Under the pieces are notes generated by a model. The model was not told the DNA's origin and did no database searches. It worked only from the letters and a program-made list of their open reading frames with translations. Shown one piece after another: positions 36,401 through 43,742 of a stretch of 46,042 bases of DNA. Position 1 is the stretch's first letter. Each line of letters starts with the position of its first letter. Origin of the DNA: Clostridia bacterium (GTDB lineage Bacteria; Bacillota; Clostridia; Oscillospirales; CAG-382); NCBI GenBank assembly GCA_017521025.1, contig JAFXEB010000007.1, forward strand, positions 1 through 46,042, given 5' to 3'. Both the position numbers and the translations under genes were made by a program.

Positions 36401-38137
36401 AACTACGAACGCACCCTGTACGAGGAGCTTTACGAGGGTAGCGTAAGCGCCGAGCAGGTAGACCTGCAAAGGAGCGAGCGCAGCTCTGTAAGCATTTCGG
36501 ACTATAGCCTTGCTACGGACGGTGATGACGTTTACATCTTCTACACTGCCGCCGCAGGTGAGGACGAGAACGATACGGGCGTTGAGCTCTTTGGTGCACG
36601 CTATCAGAGAGATATGAGCGATGCCGCAAAAGAGGACAGCGATATAGACGATGCCGAGGTGTTTGAAAAGGGCGGTCTCGGCAAGTCGGTGCAGATAACC
36701 GACTACGGCAAGGTCATTGACGAGTTTGACCTGCAGATGACCGAAAACGGCGATATTTATATGGTCTCAAACCATTTCAGCCAGTGGACTGACGGCAACG
36801 GTGTTGTAAACTACGGCAAAAACGAGCTGGTGGAGATAAAGTTCAGTCCCAGTGGCTCCCTTGGCATAAAGGACGGCAAGGTGAGCCTGCCCCGTGATTT
36901 GTCCGCCGGACACAGCGAGATGCTTAGCTTCACCGTACTTAACGAGGGTCTGCTTACCGCCGCAGGCTACGATTACACCGTATGCCTTGTAAAAGGTGAC
37001 GAGGCTGAGGTAATAGACAGCGGCACAAGGCTTGTGCGCCTTGAGGCAGGCGACAGCGACAGGGTAGATGTAGCTTTTACCGTACCCGCTTGCACCGAGG
37101 ACTGCGCAATAGAGGTGACGGTGACGGAGAGAGAGGTTGCCATACCCAACCCCGCAAAAGTGAGCACCGCCCTCCCCTATGAGAGCAGGCTGAGCTTTTC
37201 AGACACGAGGCTTGTGTGGGACGGCAAGGAGTGCTACGCCGCCGCTACGGTAAGCAATCTTGGCAACATGGATGCAGAGGGCTTTACCGCAGGTATTTAC
37301 GCCACCAAGGACGGCAAGGCTGATAAGGCTTATTACACAGTACCCGTATCGGGGCTTAAATCGGGCGAGAGCGCAGAGCTTTTGCTCCCCTTCTCTCCCC
37401 GTGTTGACGATTTCAACCATCTCGGCTATATGGAGATGCAAATACTGCTTACCGACAAAGGAGGCAGGACGCTGTCTGTAGAAAACGCACTGTTTACCCC
37501 CTGTGCCCCCGTTTGCGCTGAGATAAACGGCGGCAAGGAAGAGATATCGCTACAGCTTGATACAAGCCTTGCGCTAAGCACCAAAGTGGGGCCCTGGAGC
37601 AGTGTTGCGGGAGACGCACAGTACTTGACGGATGACCCCACCGTGGCAACGGTAGACGAAAACGGCACCGTTTACGGCAAGGGCGTGGGTACTGCCGAGA
37701 TAAAGGTATACTACCCCACCGCAGGCATCTGCGATACCGTAAAGATAAGCGTTACCGAGGATGCCGTGACGCCCGAATCCTACGGGATACAGATCCGCCC
37801 CTGCACGGGCGGTAGGGTCAGCGTTGACAAGGACAGTCCAAAAGCAGGCGACAGAGTTACAATTACCCTTACTCCCGACCGTGGCTTTACGGTGCTTTCC
37901 GTGCTGATAGAGGACAGTAACGGCAAGGAGATAGCAGTTAACGAAAACAGTGACGGTACCTACAGCTTTATACAGCCCAACAGCGACGTTAGTATAAGCG
38001 TTGTGTTTGCCAAAACGGGCAACACCACTCCCCCCACGGGCGACAGTCTGCATACTCTTGTTTGGCTTATATCGGTAGTTATCGCCATGCTTTGCTGGGC
38101 AACACCTGTTTTGAAAAATCCCAGAAGAAAAGAATAA
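30488..38137 (+). CDS. Giant cell-wall-anchored protein, 2549 aa, with Calx-beta, BNR-like, CARDB-like and Big_2 domains
   Basis: AAAGGAG at 30472-30478 places the start at ATG 30488 (or 30491). The signal peptide is about 1-40. Calx-beta domains lie at about 62-270 (with a charged insertion near 115-210) and 274-360, recognisable by MDDGISEGTESFSAVL and VSITDNEPA. A long unassigned beta-rich middle includes a glycine-rich, partly hydrophobic segment near 1430-1600. From about 1650 to 2080 blocks such as ALYYSVYRGGVWSKPEI and KVYVAWADAE resemble BNR/sialidase-like propeller blades, without visible catalytic residues. Then come CARDB-like sandwiches, a Big_2 Ig domain (TDDPTVATVDENGTVYGKG), and a tail with PPTGD (2515-2519), a hydrophobic helix and NPRRKE. 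This is a sortase substrate signal, so the protein is likely linked to peptidoglycan. No dockerin is present. Confidence 0.85.
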   Translation: MMKRKGRQSTLIPYERLLCSLLALIMTVSVIARPTVRAEAESVSVIKLDSKRMAAEELPEGNFVYIGTPSATLDESDGCYAFPVYRAGDLSVSIRVELHTVDMTAVYGKDYRLEIEVAEEHLGEKSVLETYMESVKAYGEGNSSRADINAEEEKSTLPLPVFKDGAPKSSLAQLKEEATGEPTRELYDTEGTDMLQSMVDYVTPDVMAGMDYSTATVLTFAPYEDVAWVTFRLMDDGISEGTESFSAVLTDSIGAEVCGTASLSVSITDNEPAVLSKISFADAVYSSEGNKVKLKVKREDAVYSLVDMRIYTCEDSARAGVNYKELDSTLAFMPYETEKEIELSVAGGGSFSVMLDGFTACSGGKHTTARVNIENGAPEVLTASGDTQSFGIRINGKDYTVEYVAGEATGKIMDNTSMQDPLEVGCYYFALPAEKGGYFHYSSSYYSGDKPNFLGTLDCEYVTADTQHNSYGDVAYYHSTTWKKGKIWAYSEVRMPGVYYQYIAADWQSTSSFGGGQKFRLNSTTLNLSTYADGKFDRNTENGIISLLSIGSTKNNKNFHVSVDAIDSSSYLTPKSYLRFYGVAAMYKRYNISVSDPEEKSYLTGNVINGVPETATFTPAQVTVKCGNQAEIGSGFSRDIYVNPVDSGTNLVFSIGDSRVNGTTGKFGVLKGYKIAVGSDSNQVTVSYPQDFLSYLDNNKLATNKCVLYTETAINSEKEKVLAHLDTVPYDAYFIDWIDSVQKSVQTYGHGYYQKLRFTPVFDYEKVTVEVLAPKGGVDAHFADGTLSKAGSYTFNAGDVLDLSVICNEADYSADGFEFSLNKGVTFDGPVRSSSYFQLLPAKTSGYVLRPAVALNYNRIELEFEDGAEDVFTVSGVNGQGLIDKELLKSDSTLSGKSLLCLNGGAATVVDMMRPTAGEVYGIAFLSAKNDGEYIYRPVITDKLTGKVYRTCLFNYTARNSAEDNVLRIGYERVALSELCKFTVSGTIVTNYAPIVSDGLGNRRIPVAGYTVALPGIQQTVEIKGTDENGNETVSTVTLVSSVTAITDSNGSFCAGSAASDSYVYGKEGDLVTMTVSNGSDVQVFDVLLGGTEKDGWANTVLEELSIVYPYDAPVFSYIKYSYQNLSNNNNTDSNQSSVKIFDDTITFEVGVSNRINSKLHYVSELRFGVYDAAGELTADFAVKNPDESLEGGVFSLTVPKMNQVFENGERLRVSIVERRSGTDKNGGEVFYDVVYPEVDTGYVFYVENLAQLPKSYDTPETTPVDIPIIGAASAGASSGLLSFSKTQWGKDSLGRMTGYTISVNADILAYNTSSFGTEEKLSKFGALRSAAKQADANLKEVDAYGKAIENTAYAALMNMQFSDGAESDRLNYESLERQKNLFYANESKLRDEAKQPLAGFTKAKAMRADVMFVLAFDFILDVHEDGTTEYVFCSGSVAVAGTLNYSQSIYSVIYGVPVFVNFTGTLQADMLVFYQTKEGEAKFTAGEFDEYTGNLSDRLTNTYATFGLTASLMAQAGVGMCNVLSARGYAKYGLQFSIPTEKVSERYGVLLMASGGIGFDLLFLSINFDIGNFKYGFGIYEKSTSISFFGGMLDATTRSAAASTKARVEGITATKSEYSSGTDDMSSFGNNGLIGAMPTEVSRSVLLEDAAERTRPKLVLLEDGSRMIFFIGNRGEGEGANSMALYYSVYRGGVWSKPEIVADDGTADTSPCVLYKDGKVYVAWADAERAYTDADSNIDKLNGLNISAAIYENGVMSREYSIVSDTFFNFAPQLNLIGDKLYCSYMKRDLGDVKKEDELLDLTAIYSTMAYTVLDTSTGSAEGEQFISIEHSVLTDPLVFDYNSLAAVVDGVDYMLATYTVDEDGRLATAEDRELFLTVTDVGIDLTFAPIRLTKDSAAQSTPKLTDIDGTVYLSWIENGSVFSIIDVSDMLHSLFNPTAPNGGVFLEGAAIGDADWYRKTASQLGMDTENYERTLYEELYEGSVSAEQVDLQRSERSSVSISDYSLATDGDDVYIFYTAAAGEDENDTGVELFGARYQRDMSDAAKEDSDIDDAEVFEKGGLGKSVQITDYGKVIDEFDLQMTENGDIYMVSNHFSQWTDGNGVVNYGKNELVEIKFSPSGSLGIKDGKVSLPRDLSAGHSEMLSFTVLNEGLLTAAGYDYTVCLVKGDEAEVIDSGTRLVRLEAGDSDRVDVAFTVPACTEDCAIEVTVTEREVAIPNPAKVSTALPYESRLSFSDTRLVWDGKECYAAATVSNLGNMDAEGFTAGIYATKDGKADKAYYTVPVSGLKSGESAELLLPFSPRVDDFNHLGYMEMQILLTDKGGRTLSVENALFTPCAPVCAEINGGKEEISLQLDTSLALSTKVGPWSSVAGDAQYLTDDPTVATVDENGTVYGKGVGTAEIKVYYPTAGICDTVKISVTEDAVTPESYGIQIRPCTGGRVSVDKDSPKAGDRVTITLTPDRGFTVLSVLIEDSNGKEIAVNENSDGTYSFIQPNSDVSISVVFAKTGNTTPPTGDSLHTLVWLISVVIAMLCWATPVLKNPRRKE

Positions 38138-38157
38138 GCAAGCACCTGAAAAATTGC

Positions 38158-38183
38158 GGCGGCAAGAGGCTTGTCTTGCCGCC
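38158..38183 (+). terminator. Hairpin after the Calx-beta protein gene
   Basis: GGCGGCAAGA and TCTTGCCGCC form a perfect 10-bp stem with a 6-nt loop, 20 bp after the stop. It lacks a T run, so it may only partly end transcription and let some messages continue into the dehydrogenase gene. Confidence 0.55.
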
Positions 38184-38219
38184 CCAACATAGCTCAACTA
38201 CAACGGAGGAAAAGGATAT

Positions 38220-39170
38220 ATGAATATAGCAGTTTTGGATGCAGGCACCCTGGGAGACGACCTGAACCTTGATACATTAAAGGAATTCGGTACGCTTTGC
38301 GTATATAAGAGCACCACACCCGAGGAGATAGCGAAAAGGCTTAAGGATGCGGAGGTAGCAGTGGTCAACAAGGTGCCCATAGGCGCCGCCGCCCTTGCCG
38401 CCGCACCGGGCCTGAGGCTTATCTGCGTCGCCGCCACGGGGTATGATAATATAGAAGTGGGCGCCTGCCTCGAAAGAGGCGTGGGTGTTTGCAACGTAGC
38501 AGGCTATTCCACAGACAGCGTTGCGCAGATAACGGCGGCAAGCGTTTTGTACCTTGCCTGCCGCTATGGCGAGTACGTCCCTTTCGTAAAGGACGGCTCT
38601 TACACCGCCTCCTTTGCGGCAAATAAGGTGTCGCCCCCATTCTATGAGCTGAGGGGCAAAACATGGGGTATTGTAGGCTACGGCAACATAGGCAAACAGG
38701 TAGGGCGCATAGCCGCCGCCTTTGGCTGCAGGGTGCTGGCTTGCAAGCGCACTCCCGAGGAGGGCGTTGAATGTGCGGATATCGACCGTCTTTGCCGTGA
38801 GTCGGACATCATCACCCTGCACACCCCTCTCACACCCGAAACCAAGGGGCTAATAAGCAAAAGCAGGATAAGCACTATGAAAAAGGGCGTTATCTTGGTT
38901 AACGCCGCAAGAGGTGCAGTTGCAGACGAGGCGGCTTTGGCAGAGGCGCTGGAAAGCGGACACATAGGTGGTCTGGGCATCGACGTATACAGCAAAGAGC
39001 CTATGCCTGCGGAGCATCCCCTTTATCCACTGCGCCACCTTCCAAGCCTTTGCCTTACGCCCCATATGGCGTGGGCGGCATTTGAGGCAAGGCAGCGCTG
39101 TCTTGACGAGATCTGCGAGAACATCCGCAGCTTTTTAAAGGGAGAAAGGCGAAGCCGTGTTGACCTGTAG
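38220..39170 (+). CDS. D-isomer-specific 2-hydroxyacid dehydrogenase
   Basis: A 316-aa NAD-dependent oxidoreductase that interconverts 2-oxoacids and D-2-hydroxyacids in the cytoplasm. The Rossmann dinucleotide loop is GYGNIG (154-159). The catalytic triad is intact: R231 in NAARGAV, E260 in DVYSKEP and H282 in TPHMAW. The overall form resembles glycerate/hydroxypyruvate reductase (HprA type), with VNKVPIG early in the chain, but substrate cannot be fixed from sequence alone. A GGAGG ribosome site stands 10 bases upstream. It is metabolically unrelated to the surface genes before it. Confidence 0.92.
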   Translation: MNIAVLDAGTLGDDLNLDTLKEFGTLCVYKSTTPEEIAKRLKDAEVAVVNKVPIGAAALAAAPGLRLICVAATGYDNIEVGACLERGVGVCNVAGYSTDSVAQITAASVLYLACRYGEYVPFVKDGSYTASFAANKVSPPFYELRGKTWGIVGYGNIGKQVGRIAAAFGCRVLACKRTPEEGVECADIDRLCRESDIITLHTPLTPETKGLISKSRISTMKKGVILVNAARGAVADEAALAEALESGHIGGLGIDVYSKEPMPAEHPLYPLRHLPSLCLTPHMAWAAFEARQRCLDEICENIRSFLKGERRSRVDL

Positions 39171-39247
39171 GGCGCATTGCGTTTTCATCCGTCCGTAATG
39201 GGAAAGGCATGCCATAGGCTTTTGCGGACCAAGCATTTTTACAAAAA

Positions 39248-39294
39248 GAGAGAGAGTTAAAGTGCGGTATGCACTCTTGCTCTCTCGTTTTTTA
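39248..39294 (+). terminator. Terminator between convergent dehydrogenase and lipoprotein genes
   Basis: GAGAGAG pairs with CTCTCTC and AGTGC with GCACT around GGTAT, followed by GTTTTTT. It lies 78 bp after the dehydrogenase stop. Confidence 0.8.
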
Positions 39295-39348
39295 TAGGGT
39301 CAATTCATTTTTATGAAGGCGCTGATCGCTCTACTCTGCGCTTTCCTC

Positions 39349-40650
39349 CTAGGGAGCAATCGGACTTACCTCAAATACCCTGCAGCCTGAGCCTGCACAG
39401 CCTACGTAAAGGGTATCCCCTGCGATGCTGATGTTTTCAGGCTCGATAGCACCCACGTTAAGGGTGATAAGGGTCACAAACTCGCCCTGCCAGTTGTAAA
39501 CGGTTATCACGTTTTTGTTGTAAAGCACAAAATAGATATAGTTATCGTCGCAGGCACAGCCCTGAGTGGTGTAGCCGCTTGTCTGCTCTGTAGGCTGAAA
39601 CTCCTCGCTTACCGACTTAAAATCGGCATCCAATATCCTGAAGCTCTGACCGCCGCTGAGACCTATAACGTAGGTGTCGGTGCTTGCATTATAGTCTATG
39701 CAGTATATCTTGTGCTCTATCTTCTTGGTCGCTGTTATCTCAAGGGTGTCGGGGTCCACAAAGGATATGTGGGTGCGGTTGGGATTGTTATGCACCACAA
39801 CAAGAGTGTCAAGCTTGGAGTTGTAGGTGATGTCGTTGGCGTGGTTAAGAGGCAGGTCTGCGCTCTCCTTCTCCACCTCTCTCGCCTCGGTATCGTACTT
39901 GACTATACGGACTATATTGTTCTCCTCGTCAGATGCCGTATCCTTTTTCAAAAACGCCTGATAGAAATATTTGCCCACCAGACAACCGCCCTGCACGGTT
40001 TTTATTTCGTCGTCGGGACGGGGCACGGTATAGACCTGCTTAGCCTCGGAGTCAAGGGAAGGCGCACTGCCTATAAGCTCGGCAAAGCTTGCCGCCCCCG
40101 AGACAGAAGCACAATCCTCGGTATGCAAAAGCTTAAGGTAGCCCTCGCTCTTTTCCACCTTATCATCGGTAAGGTAGTTGGCGCAAAAATACTCAAGCGC
40201 ATCGCAAAGCAGGCTGTTGTTGTAGCCGACTATGACCACCTTGCCCTCCACAAACTTTATGGCATAGGTATAAGGCTCCAGCGCCGCCTTGGCATCGGCG
40301 CTCTCCCTGCGGTTGGTGTCGCCCACAAGTATCTCGCAGGGGGTCTCGGGAGTTGCCTCACCCTTCTTGTCCGCATCGTTTACCACCTTAAGGTACTTGC
40401 CTGTTGCCTCCTTCACCCTGCCGTTGAAGGCAAGCACAAGGTCTGCCGCATCCTTGCTCAGCTCTGCTGAGCGTATCACGGTATAAACAGCCTCGCCGTC
40501 CTTTATCACAGTATAATCAGCTACCGCAGCCTCTGCCTCGGAGCTTTCGGCAGAGGACTCAGCCACGCTCCCGCCCTCCTCCGACGTACCGCCGCAGGCG
40601 GTGAGAAGCATTGCAAAAAGCAACATTATCGCTATTACGTTTTTTTTCAT
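39349..40650 (-). CDS. Secreted lipoprotein with beta-propeller-like C-terminal half
   Basis: A 433-aa lipoprotein; lipobox LTACG places the lipidated cysteine at C19, followed by a Ser/Glu-rich tether (21-44). Residues about 45-180 form an alpha/beta unit with CEILVGDTNR and KVVIVGYNN, a pattern that recurs in clostridial lipoproteins and at the front of some glycosidases. Residues about 205-433 contain propeller-like blades (HANDITYNSKLDTLVVVHNN, then IYCIDYNASTDTYVIGLSGG). No enzymatic residues are evident. A GGGAGG ribosome site and its own promoter precede it. Function is unknown; binding of a surface ligand is a guess. Confidence 0.75.
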   Translation of the reverse strand: MKKNVIAIMLLFAMLLTACGGTSEEGGSVAESSAESSEAEAAVADYTVIKDGEAVYTVIRSAELSKDAADLVLAFNGRVKEATGKYLKVVNDADKKGEATPETPCEILVGDTNRRESADAKAALEPYTYAIKFVEGKVVIVGYNNSLLCDALEYFCANYLTDDKVEKSEGYLKLLHTEDCASVSGAASFAELIGSAPSLDSEAKQVYTVPRPDDEIKTVQGGCLVGKYFYQAFLKKDTASDEENNIVRIVKYDTEAREVEKESADLPLNHANDITYNSKLDTLVVVHNNPNRTHISFVDPDTLEITATKKIEHKIYCIDYNASTDTYVIGLSGGQSFRILDADFKSVSEEFQPTEQTSGYTTQGCACDDNYIYFVLYNKNVITVYNWQGEFVTLITLNVGAIEPENISIAGDTLYVGCAGSGCRVFEVSPIAP

Positions 40651-40682
40651 AAGCTTTGTCCTCCCTTAAAATCTATAAAAGG

Positions 40683-40711
40683 ATTATAATACAACAAAAA
40701 CCCGTTTACAA
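40683..40711 (-). promoter_or_regulatory. Promoter of the lipoprotein gene
   Basis: On the minus strand TTGTAA (40711-40706), a 17-bp spacer and TATAAT (40688-40683). Confidence 0.65.
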
Positions 40712-40777
40712 GAGTATTTTTCTATTTTTTGATTATTCCCCACGCAAAAAAGCAAAAAGCACTACCGGGCACAAGCA

Positions 40778-40814
40778 AGGCCCCGCCCTCTCCTCAGGGA
40801 GAGAACGGGGTCTT
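40778..40814 (-). terminator. Terminator of the ABC importer operon
   Basis: GGCCCCG/CGGGGTC and CTCTCC/GGAGAG arms around TCAG, just after the ATPase gene stop; on the minus strand it is followed by CTTGCTTGTG, so the T tract is poor. Confidence 0.6.
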
Positions 40815-40829
40815 ATCCGTGCCGATATG

Positions 40830-41627
40830 TTATTTGGAAAGCATAACCTTGTCGCTTGTGAACTTATCGCCGCTGGACTTTTCAAACATCTGAAGAAGCT
40901 GCTCTATGGTAAGCTTTTTCTTCTCCTCGCCCTTTACGTCCACCACTATGCGTCCCTCGTGCATCATAATAAGTCGGTTGCCCACCCTTATTGCGTCTGC
41001 CATATTGTGAGTTATCATAATGGTCATCAAGGAGTTCTTTTCCACTATCTCCTCGGTGATATCAAGCACCTTCCTTGCGGTCTTGGGGTCAAGTGCCGCA
41101 GTATGCTCGTCAAGAAGCAGCACTTTAGGCTTTTTAAGGGTAGCCATAAGCAGCGTAAGCGCCTGACGCTGACCGCCCGACAGCAGACCGACCTTTGCGG
41201 TAAGCCTCTCCTCCAGTCCCAGATCGAGTATCTTCAGCAGCTCCTTGTACTCTTTCCTCTCCTTGGCGGTAATACCGGGGAACAAGGTGCGCCTTTTGCC
41301 CCTGCGGGCGGCAAGGGCTAAGTTCTCCTCTATCTGCATATCTGCGGCGGTGCCTGTCATTGGGTCCTGAAACACTCTGCCAAGATACTTTGCACGCTTG
41401 TACTCGGGCAGTCTGGTAACGTCGGTGCCGTCAACGATTATACTGCCGCAATCCACGGGATATACCCCAGCTATCATATTGAGCATAGTGGATTTGCCTG
41501 CACCGTTACCGCCGATAACAGTTACAAAGTCGCCCTCGTCCAAATGTAGGTTGATGCCGTTTAGAGCTTTTTTCTCGTTAATTGTGCCGGGGTTAAAGGT
41601 TTTCTCAACGCCTATTATATCAAGCAT
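40830..41627 (-). CDS. ABC transporter ATP-binding protein
   Basis: A 265-aa ATPase subunit that powers import. Walker A is GGNGAGKST, the Q loop is near FQDP, the signature is LSGGQRQAL, and Walker B is VLLLDEHTAALD. The histidine after the catalytic glutamate (DEHTAALDP) is typical of the ATPases that pair with ABC_sub_bind (DUF534) binding proteins, such as the TrpXYZ-like importers. The H loop is ITHN. The ATG lies 1 bp after the permease stop and its GGGGG ribosome site lies within the last permease codons, so translation is coupled. It is the last gene of the three-gene operon. Confidence 0.93.
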   Translation of the reverse strand: MLDIIGVEKTFNPGTINEKKALNGINLHLDEGDFVTVIGGNGAGKSTMLNMIAGVYPVDCGSIIVDGTDVTRLPEYKRAKYLGRVFQDPMTGTAADMQIEENLALAARRGKRRTLFPGITAKERKEYKELLKILDLGLEERLTAKVGLLSGGQRQALTLLMATLKKPKVLLLDEHTAALDPKTARKVLDITEEIVEKNSLMTIMITHNMADAIRVGNRLIMMHEGRIVVDVKGEEKKKLTIEQLLQMFEKSSGDKFTSDKVMLSK

Positions 41628-41628
41628 C

Positions 41629-42552
41629 TTATTTTCCCCCCTTCGGTCTTCTTATATGCCTTGCACCGTACTGCCTTTTCCAATGAGGGATGGCAAGGAA
41701 TACAGCAACAATGGCGGCGGAAAGGAGCTTTAACAAATTTGCATCAAGACCCATGGTGATGACCGCCTGAATGACTATATAATAGATGACAGAGCCAAAG
41801 GCTACAGCCAGCAAACGGAGCGCAAAGTTCTTGAACAGCCTGCCGAAAAGCGCCTCACCGATAATAACGGCTGCAAGACCGATAACTATAGCACCCTGCC
41901 CCATCTTAACGTCTGCAAAGCCCTGATACTGCGCAAGAAAAGCGCCCGAGAAGGCAACGAGACCGTTAGAAAGCATAATACCAAGCACCTTGTTAAGGCT
42001 GGTGTTTATGCCCTGCGCACGGCTCATATTGAGGTTAGCACCCGTTGCTCTTATAGCACAGCCCATCTCCGTACCGAAGAACCAATAAAGGACGGCTATA
42101 AGCACTGCCAGCACGATGCCCACTGTAATAAGTGGGTTGTGGAAGGCAAGCTCCTTTACCCAGCGGAGGGATACCAGAAGGTCGGTTTGATTTACGTTTA
42201 CGGACTGGTTTGCTTTGCCCATTATCTTCAAGTTTATAGAATAAAGGGAAAGCTGAGTGAGTATACCTGCAAGAATGGGCGGTATACCCATAAAGGTGTG
42301 CAAAAGTCCTGTTATCGCACCTGCGATAAGACCTGCTATAAAGGCAAGCAGCATAGCAAGCCACAAATCACAGCCGTTAAGTATAAGCACAACGGCTACT
42401 GCGCCGCCCGTGGCAAAGGAGCCGTCAACTGTAAGGTCGGCAACGTCAAGTATGCGATATGTAATGTATACGCCTATAGCCATTATGCCCCATATAAGCC
42501 CTTGCGATACAGAGCCGGGAATGGCATTTAATAGCTGTTCAAAAATCCCCAT
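41629..42552 (-). CDS. ABC transporter permease (BPD_transp_2 family)
   Basis: A 307-aa integral membrane permease of the branched-chain amino acid/ribose-type fold, with about eight hydrophobic segments (for example LIWGIMAIGVYITYRIL and AVAVVLILNGCDLWLAML). The motif DLTVDGSFATGGA and the segment ATGANLNMSRAQGIN are typical of permeases partnered with ABC_sub_bind proteins. It forms the channel of the importer with the ATPase gene immediately downstream and the binding protein gene 84 bp upstream. Confidence 0.92.
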   Translation of the reverse strand: MGIFEQLLNAIPGSVSQGLIWGIMAIGVYITYRILDVADLTVDGSFATGGAVAVVLILNGCDLWLAMLLAFIAGLIAGAITGLLHTFMGIPPILAGILTQLSLYSINLKIMGKANQSVNVNQTDLLVSLRWVKELAFHNPLITVGIVLAVLIAVLYWFFGTEMGCAIRATGANLNMSRAQGINTSLNKVLGIMLSNGLVAFSGAFLAQYQGFADVKMGQGAIVIGLAAVIIGEALFGRLFKNFALRLLAVAFGSVIYYIVIQAVITMGLDANLLKLLSAAIVAVFLAIPHWKRQYGARHIRRPKGGK

Positions 42553-42585
42553 ATCATTCTCCGGTTTTTTATAATTGATTCACCA

Positions 42586-42619
42586 ACAGCCGAAGAGGAT
42601 TATTCTCCTCTCCGGCTGT
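42586..42619 (-). promoter_or_regulatory. Intercistronic hairpin between binding-protein and permease genes
   Basis: ACAGCCG pairs with CGGCTGT, with an inner AGAGGA/TCCTCT stem and no T run. Hairpins at this place in importer operons commonly protect the upstream message so that the binding protein is made in excess; that role is inferred here. Confidence 0.6.
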
Positions 42620-42636
42620 GAATATAAAGCTACGGT

Positions 42637-43611
42637 TTAGTTTTCACCGATAGCGGTGTAGCCCTCGAGAGGAGCTATACCCAGCGCTTCACAATTCTGT
42701 GCGTTATACTTGGGAGTCTGCTTATCTGCATATTCGATAGGCATTTCGGATATCTTTGCGCCGTCTCTGAGAATCTTGACAGCCATTTTACCCGTGGTGT
42801 AGCCAAGGTCATAGTAGCTGATGGAAAGAGTTGCGATACCGCAACCGGAGCAGATGCCCTCCTCGCCTGCGATAACGGGTATCTTCTTAGGCTCACAAAT
42901 GTTATCAATAATGCCGGTGTTCTCAGCAACGGTATTGTCGGTGGGAACATAAATAACATCGCAGTTGTCGGCGGCGGTGGTGCAGATCTGAGCCAGGTCG
43001 TTGGAGTCGGTAAAGGGATAAAGGGTTGCGGTGATGTTCTTCTTTTCAAGCTCTGCCTTTACCACGTCTACCTGATACTTGCTGTTTGCCTCCTTAGAGC
43101 AATAAAGGAGACCGACAGTCTTTGCCTCGGGACACCACTCGGTGATCATAGCTGCCTGCTTGTCAAGAGGAGCCAGATCTGAGGTGCCGGAGATGTTGCC
43201 GCCAACGGTGCCGTTGAAGTCCTTTATCTCAAGGGCAACGCCGTACTCGGTTACAGAGGTGCCGAGGATCGGGATATCACCCGTTGCCGCTGCGGCAGCC
43301 TGAAGGGCGTTAGTGGCGTTTGCCATAATAAGGTCAACGTTGTTGGATACGAACTGATTTGCAATAGTGGAGCAGGTTGCAGGGTCGCCCTGACCGTTCT
43401 GAACGTCAAACTCAACGGCGTCTGCGCCAAGCTCGTCGATAATAGCCTGCTTAAAGCCTTCGGTAGCAGCGTCAAGAGCTACGTGCTCTACAAGCTGGCA
43501 AATACCGATCTTATACTTACCGTCAGCGCTGTCATCGGAGCAGGAAACAAGGCTCATACAACTACTGATACACATAACCAATGCGAGAAGAATGACTAAT
43601 GCTCTTTTCAT
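42637..43611 (-). CDS. ABC transporter substrate-binding lipoprotein (ABC_sub_bind family)
   Basis: A 324-aa lipoprotein. The start at 43611 follows AAGGAG at 43625-43620. The lipobox is SLVSC with C24 as the likely lipid site (C18 is an alternative). The mature part has the two-lobed periplasmic-binding fold of the ABC_sub_bind family: KIGICQLVEHVALDAATEGF at the front, LIMANATNALQAAA, VGLLYCSKEANSKYQVDVVK, and VIYVPTDNTVAENTGII. This family includes TrpX-type aromatic amino acid binding proteins, but the ligand cannot be assigned from sequence. It is the first gene of the operon, divergent from a LysR regulator. Confidence 0.92.
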   Translation of the reverse strand: MKRALVILLALVMCISSCMSLVSCSDDSADGKYKIGICQLVEHVALDAATEGFKQAIIDELGADAVEFDVQNGQGDPATCSTIANQFVSNNVDLIMANATNALQAAAAATGDIPILGTSVTEYGVALEIKDFNGTVGGNISGTSDLAPLDKQAAMITEWCPEAKTVGLLYCSKEANSKYQVDVVKAELEKKNITATLYPFTDSNDLAQICTTAADNCDVIYVPTDNTVAENTGIIDNICEPKKIPVIAGEEGICSGCGIATLSISYYDLGYTTGKMAVKILRDGAKISEMPIEYADKQTPKYNAQNCEALGIAPLEGYTAIGEN

Positions 43612-43663
43612 AACAAAACTCCTTAAATTTATCCCCGTGGGGACTTGCTTTTTCGTTGGCACT

Positions 43664-43692
43664 ATTATATAATGCTTTTCGTCATTAGTCAA
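43664..43692 (-). promoter_or_regulatory. Promoter of the ABC importer operon
   Basis: On the minus strand TTGACT (43692-43687), a 17-bp spacer and TATAAT (43669-43664). Just upstream, GATG-TTTAT-CATC (about 43703-43715) is a small dyad, a possible LysR site. No T-box leader fits in the short 5' region. Confidence 0.7.
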
Positions 43693-43742
43693 ACAAATGG
43701 TTTTGATGTTTATCATCTATTTTTTCGATATCAGAGGTGCTT

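Noticed and set aside
39314..39388. Small plus-strand peptide starting MKALIALLCAFLLGS
   Set aside because: It looks like a signal peptide but has no ribosome site and is antisense to the end of the lipoprotein gene.
43612..43742. T-box or other riboswitch before the ABC importer
   Set aside because: The transcribed leader is only about 45 nt and has no T-box elements.
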